Source: Karalla daura (Eukaryota; Chordata; Actinopteri; Chaetodontiformes; Leiognathidae). From it: a stretch of DNA of 64,000 nucleotides. The notes under the pieces are model-generated. The model had not been told where the DNA came from. It saw only the letters and a program-made list of their open reading frames with translations, and searched no databases. This document shows, in pieces, positions 17,790 to 61,762 of this stretch (its first letter is position 1; the number at the start of each line of letters is the position of its first letter). Where the stretch lies: assembly GCA_029224185.1 (NCBI GenBank), contig CM055206.1, positions 15,167,547 through 15,231,546 on the forward strand, written 5' to 3'. The translations under genes were made by a program, and so were the position numbers.

Positions 17790-20700
17790 ACACTCTCCCC
17801 TCGACATGCCTCTTGCCAGCTGAACACGTTATTAGTCACCACAACAGTGGATTGTTACTGCAAATACAGCAGAGTGCTTGACCCGGGCCGCGGGGGCACT
17901 CAGACAGATATGGGGACGAGAGACGGATGGCACACAACAGGAACACTGACAGGGTCTCCTCTCTTTGCCTTCCTTTTTATTTTGTTTTTTTTTCCTTCCC
18001 ACCCCCCCCCACCCCCACCCCCAAAACGTGTCGGCATGGATAACACACGAAATGCAAAGCCGGTGGTGCATGCTACAGGTGGCAGACGACTGTACCGCTT
18101 GATGGGACATGCATTTGTTTTGCCTGCTTTTTTGGCTCGCTGACAATCACTCAACAGCTTCAACAAAAACCTTGTGCGACTCTGCTGCTACAAGCAAAAC
18201 CCGGCCTACGTTTTTTTTTCTTTCCTCTCCTACAAAGCCGCTTTTTTTCTCCTTTTTTTTGTTTTTTTTTACACGCGCTGCTTCTCTCAAAGCGGGGAAG
18301 TGAGGTGGTTGACGGGTGGAGAGGGCGCTGGGGGTGGAAGGGTGGTGGTGGGGGGGGGTGGAGGGGGGGGGTCGGGGTAATACTTTAATGCATTTCTGTT
18401 TTCGGCATAAGGAAAAGCCTTGCCGAACGATGGCAGTGCAGTATTTATATCACTTCTGATGCAAAAAATTGTCTGCGCTTACACTACTGCCCCGGTGAAT
18501 TTCTATCAAGTCGGGTGTTTTCGTGACCTTCTGTGGAGGTAAGCATTCACTTTGTAGAGTGGAAACATGAAATAAACAAAAGACCAACCTCTGATCTCCA
18601 GATTGGGCTGTTGAGATGAATATGAGAGAGTGTGTGCAGGCTCGACTTCCACAACGGCAGGTCTGCTCCTCTACTCAAGGGCTTTACAATACTGAATGCG
18701 AATGAATAAAGTGAAAAAAAAAATCCTCATTGATGCCATTTCCCACATTCCTCTTCCTTTTTTTTGCCTTTTCAGCTCCCGAGCGGCCTTTTTTTCTCTT
18801 TTTTTTTGGGAGATATGAGGTTCTTTCAGAACACCTACAAAGTTTCCCATGCCCGTCTGATCCACACATTTACACGGAACAATGCCGATGGAAAATAAGG
18901 ACACACGTACATTTACACACAGGAGAGAGAGAGAAGAAACAATACTGTTCTCATAAATAAAGACAGGTAACGTTCTGTCAAAACATGTCGGAGACATGAC
19001 AACAGAGGTACTGAGGGCAGGCAGGCAGGCAGGCACAATGTTAAAGGGTGTGTGTGTTCCTGGGCACACAAACTTGCACACTCTACAGATGTGTTCTGAA
19101 ATAACACCGGGGTTAACACTGAACACCTAAAAAAAAACCAAAAACAAACAAACAAAAAATCACTGTACAGGCAGAGGAAGACGGAAGCCCACCAGGAGAG
19201 GTGATTCAGCTGGCCTACATAGCCCGAACCCGAGGCCCAGAGGCGGCACCCTCGGGCTCCTAATTGCAGAGTGATGTCCCACGCTCCTCCCTGAAGATGT
19301 GTCTTTGAAAGCCCGCTCAGAAAAAAACAACCAAAGGAAAAAAATCAAATCAAATCAAAATAAAAAAGAACCCAAAAGGTAAAAAAAACAAAACAAAACA
19401 AAAAAAACTCCAATATAATCACGGGTATAAGAATTGGCGGCAAAACTTTTTTTCTTTCATCTAGGATCAAGGTTTATATGAAAATAAGTCATGCTTCATG
19501 CTAAATACATTGTTTATCTTACATGATCTTTGAATAAAAAAGATTCGCTTTTTATCTTATTTACAAGCACCCATGCAATATAACTGAGAAAGTCCTGCAG
19601 GTCAAATTGCTTCAATTAAGAAAGGAAAAAAATAAAATATTTTCTAACCTTTTTACAGAGTTGTCCACACGGGACAAATTGCTTATATCTTTATGAGGGT
19701 AGAGTGAGGGTAAACAGACACGAACAGAAATCTAAACCCACAGTTTATGTTTATAGTTCTTTGACACTGTCAAATGAAGAGGAAGGTGTGGCAGCTACTG
19801 GTAGCGACCGTCTCTATACCAGGTGTCTACGCCTATGGACAGAAGTACTGGGGGGCAGAAGTTTCAGGGACGTTTTACAGTATGCAACAACAACAACAAA
19901 ATGAAGGAGATATTGCCTCAGACCCGGCACACTATCCATCTCTATGGTGATAAACATGACCTTTTTTTTTTTTTAATTTTAAAATATCTATTCTTAAATA
20001 CTATGAGTGCTCTTGAAATAAACCATGTCTTTTTCCCCATGATGCTTCTATTATAAGTGGCGTTAAATAATCTTAAGTGCATGAATATATATCACATCGG
20101 GTTTTACAATTATCTCGACACGTCGGGTCATTTCTCTCTGGTTTCCCCTGGAACTACTCTGCCTTCTTCTCTCTCTCTTCTTCTTGTTTTTTTTTTTTTG
20201 TCGGCTGTCGTATCGGCTACATGAAGCAACCTGGTCGCTTTTCTTTGGCACAGTCTCACATTTTGTGCTCGTGGATGTAGGCGAGTGACGCCGGGGGAGC
20301 GCGGCCTAGGAGTGAGTGAGCCCCCTCGTCCCCCCCCACCACCCCTCCCCCACCCCCCTCCCCCACCCCCCTCCCACCCCCCCACCAACCCTACCCGGTC
20401 GTCCTGGGCTCGTCGCCGCCTCCGCCGGCGCCACTGCGAGATTGCTACAGATTCACATAGAAACAAACAGGTAAGACAAACAGCCATCCTCTGTGTTCAC
20501 CGACTGTGCGTTCCTCAGTGTGTAAATATTCGTTTTTTTTTTCTGTTTGTTTTTTGTCGTGTTCGACTCGTCCAAATTAGTGACAAAGCATGCTTTTTTT
20601 TATGGCTTTCATCCCCTTTTTGAAACAAGAAAAACAACAAAGACACATGAGAAATACCCATTGATGTTAGTGTTGCTGAACATGTAGGAAAACATAGATT

Positions 20701-20941
20701 TTTGATATTGCCACAAATAAGTAGGATTCACCTAATGCCCTGCAGATAGATAGATAGAGGGAGATGAGAAGAGTCCATTGAGACTAATGCTGTAGTAACG
20801 TTACCTGTTGACCTATTTGTGTGTCGTTTGTGTGTCGTGTGTGTGTGTGTGTGTGTGTGCGTGCTCGGAGCTGGAGACCGTCAGAGTGTGTGTGTGTGTG
20901 TGTCTGCGTGACTATGTACTTGTTCTCTGTGCGCGTGCGTC

Positions 20942-51646
<30,705 letters not shown>

Positions 51647-53420
51647 CCAGCCCAGGGCTCACTCCTACAGACAAAGAAAGGGGGGAAAAGAAACACACAA
51701 GGTCAGCTTATAAAATTCAGCTGGCGTCCCTCATAAATCCTTAATTTCTGGTAAAGGCCAAAGGGCGGGGACACGCAACAAGATTTTCAACCACACTGCC
51801 AATTAAGCCGCGCGGGGATCTGAGGGGAAAACTATACATCATCGTTTTTCTCTGGGGCTTTCTATCCCATTCTGACTGGGACGGCAAATTTAGTGCTTCA
51901 TTGGTTGGAGGAAATCTGGCCTCGTACAACCACCCTCTAATTACCAGTGTACCAGTAAAGTATTGACATTACACGGGGTTGCTGTCATAACTGAGAGTCC
52001 TCTTTAAGGTCTAATAGCTGCAGCGTGGCAGAGATGATTCGGGTACTTGAACATGTCCTCGGAAAGGAGACAATGTTTTTGTGGAGGCCCGAGCGGCGGG
52101 ATAGACTGCGAGTGCGATCTTAACAACATTAGAAACAGTGTCGGGCTGCGCTCCCCAGCAGGGTTCAAGAGACGATTGTTATCAGGAGATAAAAAAAAAA
52201 AACACGCAGGTGAGGTCTGATCGGAGCTGAGCAATACTGCAACATCTTTTCAACCCTTCTCTGTCTTTTCAACTTTCTTTTGGCTGCAGGTTGCTTCTGG
52301 AGACCAAAGTGTTTTGTTGGCATCAGCAGGACAGTAGATCCCATATATAAACATAGAGGTCCAGACAATGGACAGTGGGAAGCGTGAAGGTAGTATGAAA
52401 CATTCATCTTCATCTGCTGCTGTGATTTAAGATGGATGTATATCAATGAGATAAAATAAACGGGACACCTGAGACAAAGACTTTGCATTATATGACTTTT
52501 TAAAACTAAGAAACGTCATTTACAGTCGAACCACCTATGTATTGCCTTCTCATTTAGAGAGTAACATACATGAGATAGGCAAGAAGATCTGGAAAAAAGA
52601 CACATCTGTGCAAATCTTGCCCTATTCAAGTGAAATGATGGCAGATTATCTCAGTTTTGTATCCAGCTTAAATCCCATCTCTCCATCCTAGCCCAGAAAG
52701 TCCCTATTCAACGTATCTCACACAGGACAACCCGACGTACATCAAGCCTATCCACACAGCCTTGTATCAGACCATGATTCTCCTAACTGCTGTGGTAATA
52801 GAGAATGGACTGTGGCTGAGTATCACACCACAATCAGAGGGCTCACATCCCGGGGCCTCTGATTGTCCTCTAGCACAGACAGCTGTGGGAAGGAGCCCGG
52901 CAGCAGCAGCAGCAGCAGCAGCAGCAGCTCCAGCTAAATGTAATCTGCTGCGCTCGCCATGCGAGTGTGTTTCAGTCTGGACACAAATACGCACCCTCGC
53001 GAGGACGCCCACGTGCCGACACACACACACACACAGACACACAAGCACAAGCTCAAAGAGACAGAAGAGAGAGAGAGAGGGAGAGAGAGAGGGGGGGAGG
53101 CACACTAGAGAAAACCTAAATTTGCATTCACACACAAATTCCAGCATAACAGGTGTGCAGAGAGGCTGCAGAGCCAAACACGTGCATACAAAGATGAATG
53201 CACACACGCACATGCATAGACCAGAGGCGGACGCCATTAGGACATGAGGATTAAGTCCAGATATGTTCTGGCTGGCCCCTGTGTGGTGCGATCGCTCTCT
53301 AATCCAAGGTGATCATCGGCCGATCTGTCCCCTCACTCTGCGTGATTGACTGACAGCTGTCACCCGCGGCGACCCGCTGCGCCACGACAACTGTCAGCCC
53401 GCGACAGCTCTGGACGACCT

Positions 53421-53434
53421 GTCGCCATGGCAAC
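53421..53434. promoter_or_regulatory. RFX X-box motif
   Basis: GTCGCCATGGCAAC is a near-perfect canonical X-box (only the third base breaks the palindrome), upstream of the foxn3 start-codon exon. Confidence 0.55.
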
Positions 53435-53566
53435 AGAGCAAAACAACTCTCCTCTTCTGATGACTCCTCTCTCCCTCTCCCTCTCTCTCTCCACCCCCCC
53501 CTCCACCAATCCATCTCCTCTTCCTCCTCCTCATCCCCATCCCCTGTCTGTCGCTCCTTTTCTTGT

Positions 53567-53588
53567 CCCCCCCCCCCCCCCCCCCCCC
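53567..53588. repeat. C22 homopolymer
   Basis: An uninterrupted run of 22 C within a C/T-rich tract (53460-53600). Confidence 0.9.
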
Positions 53589-54235
53589 ACTTTCCCAACC
53601 AGCGGCGGCAAACTCAGGCTCAACAGTGTTGATAGGCTGTAGTGGAAGCACTGGGCTAAATATAGCATTGTGATGTATGGCTGCTATGCTGCTGCTGCTG
53701 CTGCTGCTCTGCGTCTCGTTGGCCAGCCTATAGTCACCCCCGCTGCTGCTCCATCCCAATCTCTCATCCCTCTCCTCGGCTCGGCTTTGATCTCTCCCAC
53801 CCCCCCCCCCCCCACTTCCTCTCTCTCTCACCCTCTTCTTCCTCCCTCTGTTCACTTCTCACACTTTGTGACAGCGCGGCGCGCTCATTCAACAAGCTGT
53901 ACCTGTCTGAGGTACGCCGTCGTTGCACTAATATTGACATTGAGCGTAATGAATTCAAATTGCCCCGGTGACGATAACGCCGTAGCTGAAAATAGTCGCC
54001 GCATAATCAAAGGGATGGGCGAGGTGGAAAGGGTGTTTGACAGGCTTTTCAAGGTGCGTGCGTGTGTGTGTGTGTGTGTGTGTTACATTTCTGTATCTGA
54101 CAGGCTTGTCACGGTGTGTGTGTGTGTGTGAGGGCATCGTGGTGACATTGTTCCTGGTAGGAGTCCACTGGAACGCATGCAGGAAAGGCTCTGATGCTCT
54201 CTTTCTCTCCATCTCCTCTTCCTCCTCCTTGTTAT

Positions 54236-54313
54236 GTTGCCATAGCGGCAAGGGGGCCATGAAACATTACGGCTGACAGTAAAGTCATCTCATTTTACTG
54301 TTGCTATGACAAC
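54236..54313. promoter_or_regulatory. Pair of RFX X-box-like motifs
   Basis: GTTGCCATAGCGGC at 54236-54249 (one good half-site) and GTTGCTATGACAAC at 54300-54313 (two-sided), 64 bases apart. Confidence 0.45.
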
Positions 54314-54392
54314 AAACTCCTCACTGTTGGTTGGGGCCAGCGCGAGCTGCCACCCAAGCCTCGTGCCTGAGCGTGCGCTTGAGTAGATGCGT

Positions 54393-54396
<4 letters not shown>

Positions 54397-54425
<29 letters not shown>

Positions 54426-54450
54426 CATGTTTGTGTGTGTGTGTGTGCCA
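54397..54450. repeat. GT microsatellite
   Basis: (GT)n with one interruption; similar arrays lie at 54059-54081, 54113-54130 and 54604-54650. Confidence 0.85.
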
Positions 54451-54598
54451 CCATGTCTCCCTTGGGCTCTCATAAAGCTTAACACACTTGCTCAGCTTTA
54501 AACAAACTTTCATGCAACTTCTACACCGGCCCCTCAGGACTGACTGCTAAAGGACAAAGGCAGATATCGCTCAAGTTCAGACTAAATGATGCCTGCTG

Positions 54599-54638
<40 letters not shown>

Positions 54639-55511
54639 GGTGTGTGTGTTTGTGTGAGAGGCATCCTCACATTTGTTTGACAGATGGGACTACAGATGGG
54701 ACTGTGCTATTCTCTCTGTCTTCTCCAGTCTCTGGATCTCTTTTGTGTTTGCATGCTTTGTGTTGATTTGTGTTCATCTCTGTTTGGCTTGTCCACATTT
54801 GGCTTAGCGCGTGCACATGTTTTATTTTATTTTTTTCCCTCCTCTTCGTTAGTGTGTGTGTGTGTGTGTGAGTGTATATGGGACTGTAAGCACACACTCC
54901 ATACAAGTGTCTGTGCATACCAATGGGTTTTTAAAGCAGCTGTAATCTGCACTGCGCTCTGGATGTGACCCTGGCACCACACCGGTTCTGTTTGCACACT
55001 GCAGTCCGATACGGCGGACTTAAAACGGGTGTCGCTCAATTAGAGTAAATGGATTTCTCCATTTGAAACACCGTTCTTGAACACTTAGAGGTTGGCGGTA
55101 CACTCAAGTCAAGATTGCACCTATTATTATGCTGCCATGAATATAGCCTCCATAAGGCTCTGTCAGGAAACAAAGGCTGGAAATTACTGTGACAATTGTG
55201 TTTAACAGTTCAACTTCCTCAGACGCAGACAGCGAAACAGCCCTCTATTCAGTCACAGTATAAATGACAGCAAAGCTTAATGTAACGCTGGATTAACCAG
55301 AAGCAGAAATTAACCCACAGATACCAATCGGGTTATTTACGGAGCGCACACATCAATCGGTCTCCATATCAGGCGTTTTCTGGGTTCAGATCTGAGGTCT
55401 GGGAACCTTTTAAAAGGCATTGGACATGAACAAAACCTTAAGCTTACTTGCTGAGATACATGCGTCTAATCGATTTGTACGGTCTCCATCAATGGATAGC
55501 GTTTGCTATCT

Positions 55512-55525
55512 GTTGCTAAGGAGAT
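55512..55525. promoter_or_regulatory. RFX X-box-like motif
   Basis: GTTGCTAAGGAGAT, a relaxed two-sided X-box, 205 bases from the strong site at 55717. Confidence 0.4.
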
Positions 55526-55716
55526 GGATTATATCCATACAGCGGTCCGCGGCGTTGGCTTAGAAGTTTAAATTCATGAAAAAGAGTTGGTGTGTGCCTT
55601 CAGAGAGTTAGACGAGAAGATGGATACCACTCTTTGCATGTGTGTGCATGTGTGTGTGTACTGTAAGAAGCCACCAGTGGCGGCGGCAGCCAGTTAGCTT
55701 AGCGTAGTCTCCGCTG

Positions 55717-55729
55717 GTTGCCTGGCAAC
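55717..55729. promoter_or_regulatory. RFX X-box motif
   Basis: GTTGCCTGGCAAC is a perfect inverted repeat with a one-base spacer, just before the GA array. Confidence 0.5.
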
Positions 55730-55771
55730 CTCACAGTAAGGACAAGACAGGGAGTGACTGCGCCTGGCCAC

Positions 55772-55772
55772 G

Positions 55773-55803
<31 letters not shown>

Positions 55804-55818
55804 GAGAGAGAGGAGGAA

Positions 55819-55871
<53 letters not shown>

Positions 55872-55886
55872 GAGAGAGAGAGAGAG
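55772..55886. repeat. GA microsatellite
   Basis: A 115-base (GA)n array with GGA interruptions. Confidence 0.95.
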
Positions 55887-56869
55887 CCAACTGTAAAGCT
55901 CCTCGTTTTCACATTTCACAAGATATCTCAGTAGTAAGTAAGTATTTCCTTCAACGCCAATGAGAAAAACTCCATCCAAAGATGAAGAGCGTGTGATCCA
56001 TACAAAGGTTGTCAGGGTTTTATTTTCTCTGAGGAGTATTTCTGGGGTACGAAAAAAAAACGTTTTTTTTCCTCTTTTTTGATTGGATAGAAAAGATAAT
56101 TATGGGACTTACAGCATTCGCTCTGACACTTACGTAGCACCTCTTTAAAATCTGCAACTCAATATGTGGAATGGTGACCGCAAATCTGAGTTAAATTGGA
56201 TTTTGGAGTTTTGAAGTTGTGATTTTGCAGGGATTTATTTTATGGCTGTGTGTCTAACAAGATATTGGCAAAAACCTAAAGGGTCCTCCACCTGGGTTCT
56301 AGCAGTATTGAACCCTGGCTAACCACTGTTCACCATTAAAAGCAGGACATCTTTTTTCAATCAATATATCAATACACTCAGTCAACCTCTGCAAAAAAAA
56401 GAGGACCGAGGTAGAGAAACTGTTTTATTTCAGATTCTATTAACCTGATAAAACCTAGACAAGGAAACTCTGAGCCCACAACCATTAAGATCCAGACCTC
56501 AAATTTCAAAAAAGAGCTGAGACCAGGTCTTTTGTTAGGGTTTCGGAGATTCAATGACAGAAACTGAACACCGACCCAAAAATGTGCCTGATTTGAAGAG
56601 CTCCACTGGCCTGGATGTGACCGGCTGACCTCTGACCGGCTCAGAGCTCTCTGAAACCTTTCTGACTGGGGGGGGGGGCAAAGGGCGGAGGCCTTTTTCC
56701 ACAGAGGTCAGCGAACGCCTCTCGCAGTGGAGAGGGTGCGACTAATTCACCCTCTCTCTCCAAGTGACAGCGTAATCATTTAACACCGCATTCATGCTCT
56801 CGCAGATACTTGTCTAAATCACACGCCACAGTCACGTAATCCCCCGTAGATCTTCATTCCCTGCTGGCA

Positions 56870-57260
56870 GGTTTTTCCCTCTGCCCGGACTCGGGGGCGC
56901 GTCTCGCGTGCCAAAGCCAGAGGAACATTTCAATGACGTGCTTCATTTCACCGTCCTGTAACGGGGCGCGGGGGGGGGGGGGGGGGGGGGGGGGGGGGTC
57001 TGGCGCGACATTAGCCGAACCGACAGGGAGAAATCCCCAAGTCATCAAGCTGCACAAGCCCCTCCTGACAACCACATCAGTGCAGAAATATTGAAATAAA
57101 ACCTCAGACGAGCTAATGACACGCTGTCAGCCGGGCGTGCTGCTCTCCGCTCCGGGGCCTCGGCGGACTGAAGCCACCATTACAACTTTGTGCGGTGGGA
57201 TCGCGGCTCGCACGCTACATATGCTGCGCGTCACGTCCTCCCGCTGCTCGCTTTCCTGTC
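56870..57260. promoter_or_regulatory. CpG-rich block with G29 run, possible foxn3 5' promoter region
   Basis: Dense CpG (TCTCGCGTGCC, GGGGCGCGGGG, TCTGGCGCGACATT, CAGCCGGGCGTG, GTGGGATCGCGGCTCGCACG) around an uninterrupted G29 run at 56970-56998. It is the most island-like sequence upstream of the foxn3 start-codon exon. No TATA box or recognised donor site fixes an exon here. Confidence 0.3.
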
Positions 57261-57909
57261 AATCGTCACTGCAGACACCAATAAAGCCAGAGCCATGAAA
57301 ATAATCCCCCCCCCCACCACCACCACCACCTCCAGAATGGAGTAGTAATAGTAGTGTAGGAGATAGTGGCGAAGAATGGAACAGTAGCTGGTTGGAGTTA
57401 TTACTTTGCAGAGGGGTGAGCTGAACCTTGTGGCTCCTCTGGCCACAGTGATAAAGCAGAGAGTCAGATGCACCGAGGCAAAACTAATCTGGAGTTTTGA
57501 TGACAAAAGGACGACCTTTATCCCTCCTACACATATGCCGGATGGATGGAAGGGGAGTGGGGAGAGCAACAGAGAGAAGAGGGAAAATGAGAACTCTCAC
57601 GGTGTGAAAAATAATAACTACCGCTACATATATGTCAACACGGTTGTGGGGGAGCCTGAAGATGAAATCACCACCCCAGCCCCAGCTCCTGCTTTTTGTA
57701 TTTGCTGCTTTTTCCTCTACGACAAACATAAAATAGGGTTCCTGAGGGCTTTGAGGAGGCAGAGCAGGACCGATCACATCCTATATGGTCTGACCGTGTC
57801 TTCCTTTTATGTCATCTGGGGCAGCGAAGAGTTATGGGATAGAGGTCGGAGGTCAGGGTGTCCCCGAGGACTTATCCTGACCCCAGAGCGGTCCTGGCTC
57901 CTGCTCTCT

Positions 57910-57922
57910 GGTGCCTGGCAAC
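57910..57922. promoter_or_regulatory. RFX X-box-like motif
   Basis: GGTGCCTGGCAAC differs by one base from the perfect 13-mer at 55717-55729. Confidence 0.35.
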
Positions 57923-58319
57923 TAACACACACACACACCCACACCCACATTGCAGGTTCAGTACACATCTACACACATGTATAAACATGCATGTAATCAG
58001 ACATTCAGAGACGCACAGGCTGTCTTTGCCTTTCGATCCCCTGACTGTTTCGCTCCGTGAAGCGGGGCAGCAATTCACCCGGGGCACAGACCTCTGAACC
58101 TGAGTTCTATTCGAAAAACAGACACTGCTAACACAACACAACCCCAGAAGAGCTGACTTTACATCCACACGTGTGCTGGCATATGTCGTGCTTATATGAT
58201 CGACTGATCTAATTGACAAATGGTTTCTCGCAGAATATCAGTCGAACGCTGTCTCAGTTTTAAGCCATTTGACGTCTGTGTACTTGAAGAAACCGCTCCA
58301 TAACACAGATTCAGATCTG

Positions 58320-58450
58320 TCCACTATCTTGCCCACATTGTACCCAAATGGTGTTCTTTGCTGGAGCCCATTGAAGGGAATATACCCTGAACAGGTCACC
58401 AGTCCATCACAGGACCTTCATGCATGTTTTTGGACTAGCAAATTACAAAT
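58320..58450 (+). repeat. Degenerate fish interspersed repeat
   Basis: ACCCTGAACAGGTCACCAGT then CCATCACAGG and TTCATGCATGTTTTTGGACT match, with decay, the GACAGGTCGCCAGTCCATCG ... GCATGTTTTTGGACTGTGGG phrases of a very common teleost repeat known to me from fish assemblies. Confidence 0.6.
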
Positions 58451-58759
58451 GCAGCATAAACCTCTAGAAACTAAAAGGCAAAACCTGAGAAGATGGAGAC
58501 GAGAAACAGATTTGTTGGAAATAGTAGTGTATCATAAATTCTGACAGAAAACTAGACTTTGTGTATATATCTAAGACTAAAGAGTCATGCTTGCAGCTTG
58601 TCTTTAGGCTCTTTGAGCTTTGAGGTACTGAAATGTTTACTACTGTGATTCTTCAGGAAAGTTAACCCCGCAACAAACGGCATGTTCAGCAGGCAATGTG
58701 TCGTCACCCAAAGTGACGGACAAGTGAAACCTGTTACAGCTGATTGTGAATGAAAAAAA

Positions 58760-59040
58760 TGACGGGATGATGAGAGTTGGTACAATTCATCCTCAGGGGG
58801 ACATGAATGTCAGCACAAGTGCTAGTGGATGCTGAGTTGCTTGTCTAGAAAAGTGAAAGAAATGTGACCAGCTGGTGGTGCTAGGAGAGCAGAAACCAAA
58901 GTTAAATGGACTTGGATCCTGTGGGGGGAAGCCACGAACAAAATTTCAGGGCAATTCATCCAACAGTTGTTGAGATATTTCCGTCTGGAGCAAAGTGGTG
59001 GACCAACAGTCTGACATTATTATCCCCAGAGCCATGGCTT
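58760..59040 (+). repeat. Degenerate fish interspersed repeat (GTTGAGATATTTC type)
   Basis: CAAAATTTCAGGGCAATTCA, TCCAACAGTTGTTGAGATAT, TTCCGTCTGGAGCAAAGTGG, then TGGACCAACAGTCTGACATT match a frequent teleost repeat (CCAAATTTCATGGCAATCCA...GTTGTTGAGATATTTCAGTC) known to me from memory. Confidence 0.65.
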
Positions 59041-59533
59041 AGTTCCAGCTTCTGAAATGTGTGGATTGGCAGCTTTTCCCTCTGTGTTACGTCTTTGTAA
59101 ACAGAAAAAAAAAAAAAAAAAAACCTTTGGGGTTGGGATCAATGTTTTGTAAAGTTTTACAGGCTAAACTGTGGTTTCACAAAGCACAAAATCAGTCACA
59201 GCCACGATGTTTAGAAGAGTCTAATTATGATCATTATTAATAATTAAATCTAATTATTGGAGGCCTTTGTTAGACTTTGAGCAGGTCGAGGTTTCTTTGC
59301 GTTTAGTCTTGAGCTCAGACCCTGTCCTGCCCGAGGATTAAACACACCCCCTCTGTCTATTGGCAAACCAACTAAGCAGATAATAAGCACATAATATACG
59401 GTGTATTTAAGGGAGCTGAGCCCCAGAACTTTCAAATTGAAAAATGATAGCACCAACAACATCAATGGGGCCACTGCTTCTTCTGGAAGAACAGCATGAC
59501 ACTGTTTTACTAAAGCAAAAAAAAAGAAAAACA

Positions 59534-59568
59534 GGTACACACACACACACACACACGCACACACACGG
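59534..59568. repeat. CA microsatellite
   Basis: A short (CA)n array; a larger one follows at 59813-59848 and GT arrays at 59938-60040. Confidence 0.85.
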
Positions 59569-59812
59569 GGTAACTAAGAGGCAAGGGCTCGAGCAGGACA
59601 CACGAAATGTACGGCGCGAGCAGATCAAATATTGCCACTGAATAATTGAAGACAACACACACAGAGACACACGCCGCCTCTGTCCTCCAAAGCAGGCTAA
59701 CCAACAGAGCAAACAGACATTCATCAGGCAAACACCGAGTAAGTTTGGTGTGATTCATCAGCAGCCAGCCGTCATGAAGTCACGCTCCTCACTGCTCTCC
59801 GAGGATCAGACT

Positions 59813-59852
<40 letters not shown>

Positions 59853-61707
59853 TACATAGAGAGACGAGGGTACAGACACAAAAAAGCAAACTGAGGTTGT
59901 GAATCTGGACACTTGAAGGTGACTTGAGAGTGTTTTGTGTGTTTTTTTGTGTATGTGTGTGTGTGGTATAGCCTGGAGGTCCCATGGTGGAGTGTATTGA
60001 GACTGTGTGTATGTGTATATACGTGTGTGTGTGTGTGTATGAGGTGGACTGACTGCAGTAGCCAGGCCAAGCTTTAAAAAAAGCCCAGGCCCGCGGCCCC
60101 AGACTTCCATGACACACCACGGGCCCACATGCAATCACACGTTAGCGCGCTCTCGCCCTCCCTCGGCTGCTCGCTCCCTCGTCCGCTCTCTCATTCAGCC
60201 GCTGTGTGTTTTTTATTTCTGTTTCCTTTTTTTCCTCCAGGTCAAGTCGGTCTGTTCTCCTCAACACGGGTCGCACTGCTTCTGTGCTAGGGAAGGGACC
60301 TTCTCAAGATGCCAATAACAAACACAACTGATAAAAGGTGACCTGGAATGGGTGTTCACAGGTGGTAACGTAGAAGCTACGGGACAGCGGTTTCTTCAGA
60401 AATGTCTCGGATGGCATATTACGATCTGTTTCTGAGAGGATTTGGCATCCAGTCTTACCTGCCACTCACATGAATGATCACATGACTATACATCCCTCTC
60501 TACGCACTGTAGCTCAGACACTTTTCTCCAAACTATGGAGCATATAAACAGACATACCGTACATGTTTGATCCAGAATCAGAACTGATCCAGAATCAGAG
60601 GAGAAAGAAAGAAACATCAGTGTCTTCATTAACATGCATATCTGGACTGAAAACTATTCTGAAGATGAGATGATGATGACGATGATGATTTGAGACACAC
60701 TTTTTTTTAGCTGCCTTTCAAAATGCAAAATTTCCATATGAATATGGACATGATGATGTTTTTCGGACCTCCAGTGCATCAAGAAATCAGCCAAATCTGT
60801 TTTTTTATTCTAGGTCTGCTAGGTTAAAATGACAAGCCTTGCCCGGGGAGCAAATGAGACTCTCGGACAGTGTTGAGTCAACGCGGGGCCGCGCTACGCT
60901 TCAGAGCGTTTCTGGAATAAAGAAACGAGAGTTCTCCAAAGCCGGCGTACGAGCCGCCTGTGTTTGTAAAAGAAGAGTCTCCTCTGGAGACACAATCAGC
61001 TGATGACGTCACAGAGGCTGTGAGACACTTCCACAGAGCTCAGATAGCAGAAATGTTTTCATAAAAGGAAGAGGCATTCAGGAAATATCAAGCACGGCCG
61101 CTTTCTCTCAGTAGCACTTGGATTAACTCAGAGTCAAGTCTATTGCTTTAATCCAAATACAATCAAAGATGTGTTGTGATCATTTTGCGTGGGACTTTTT
61201 AGTGCAACATCTTGTCTTGGAATAACAAAATCATGTAAGTGAAGCTATTCTCTTAGAGTACGAAAGAAGCCGCCTTCATCCCGGAGAAAGATTTGGCACG
61301 TTTGCATCTTAAAATCATCTTCTCATCCTGCCTGCTCTGCGCCGGCACCACCGGCTCTTGACGACGGCCACATGTGTTTCCTCTCCACTTCGGTGACTTT
61401 ACAAACGTGGTAAAAAAAAAAGCCGCAACTTAAAAAATTCAACAAGGTTTTTCTTCCGAGAGGCTTCTTCTGATATAATAAGCTGATTTAATTCTGTTTT
61501 CAGATTTGATCAAATGCTGCCAGATGCCAACAAGAAGAGCAATAAAGATAAAAAGATAACGGCCTCGCACTGTTGCCGCCTTTTCCGCCTCTCCTCCCCT
61601 CCTCCTGGTCCCTCCCTCGCTCCCTCTAAGGCCTCCCTGTCTTTTCTCTTTGACAGTGAGCAGGTCCCTGCTGGCGCTCTGTGCTCTTTTACAATATTGT
61701 GGGAAAG

Positions 61708-61708
61708 A

Positions 61709-61740
<32 letters not shown>

Positions 61741-61762
61741 GAAAAGAAAGAGAGAGGGAGAC
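61708..61762. repeat. GA microsatellite
   Basis: (GA)n with one CGA interruption. Confidence 0.9.

Larger units (their letters stand above)
17015..20941 (-). other. foxn3: foxn3 3' untranslated region (predicted)
   Basis: This stretch follows the foxn3 stop codon (20942-20944) on the minus strand and runs to an AATAAA at 17031-17036. It has no protein-like frame. It holds AT-rich sequence (17.1-17.5 and 19.4-20.1 kb) and tracts that are G-rich in the RNA sense (20322-20394; about 18000-18023) and C-rich in the RNA sense (17562-17590; about 18321-18376). GT microsatellites lie near 20838-20858 and 20887-20902, within the annotated span of foxn3 just after the stop codon. The 3' limit is inferred. 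Confidence 0.45.
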
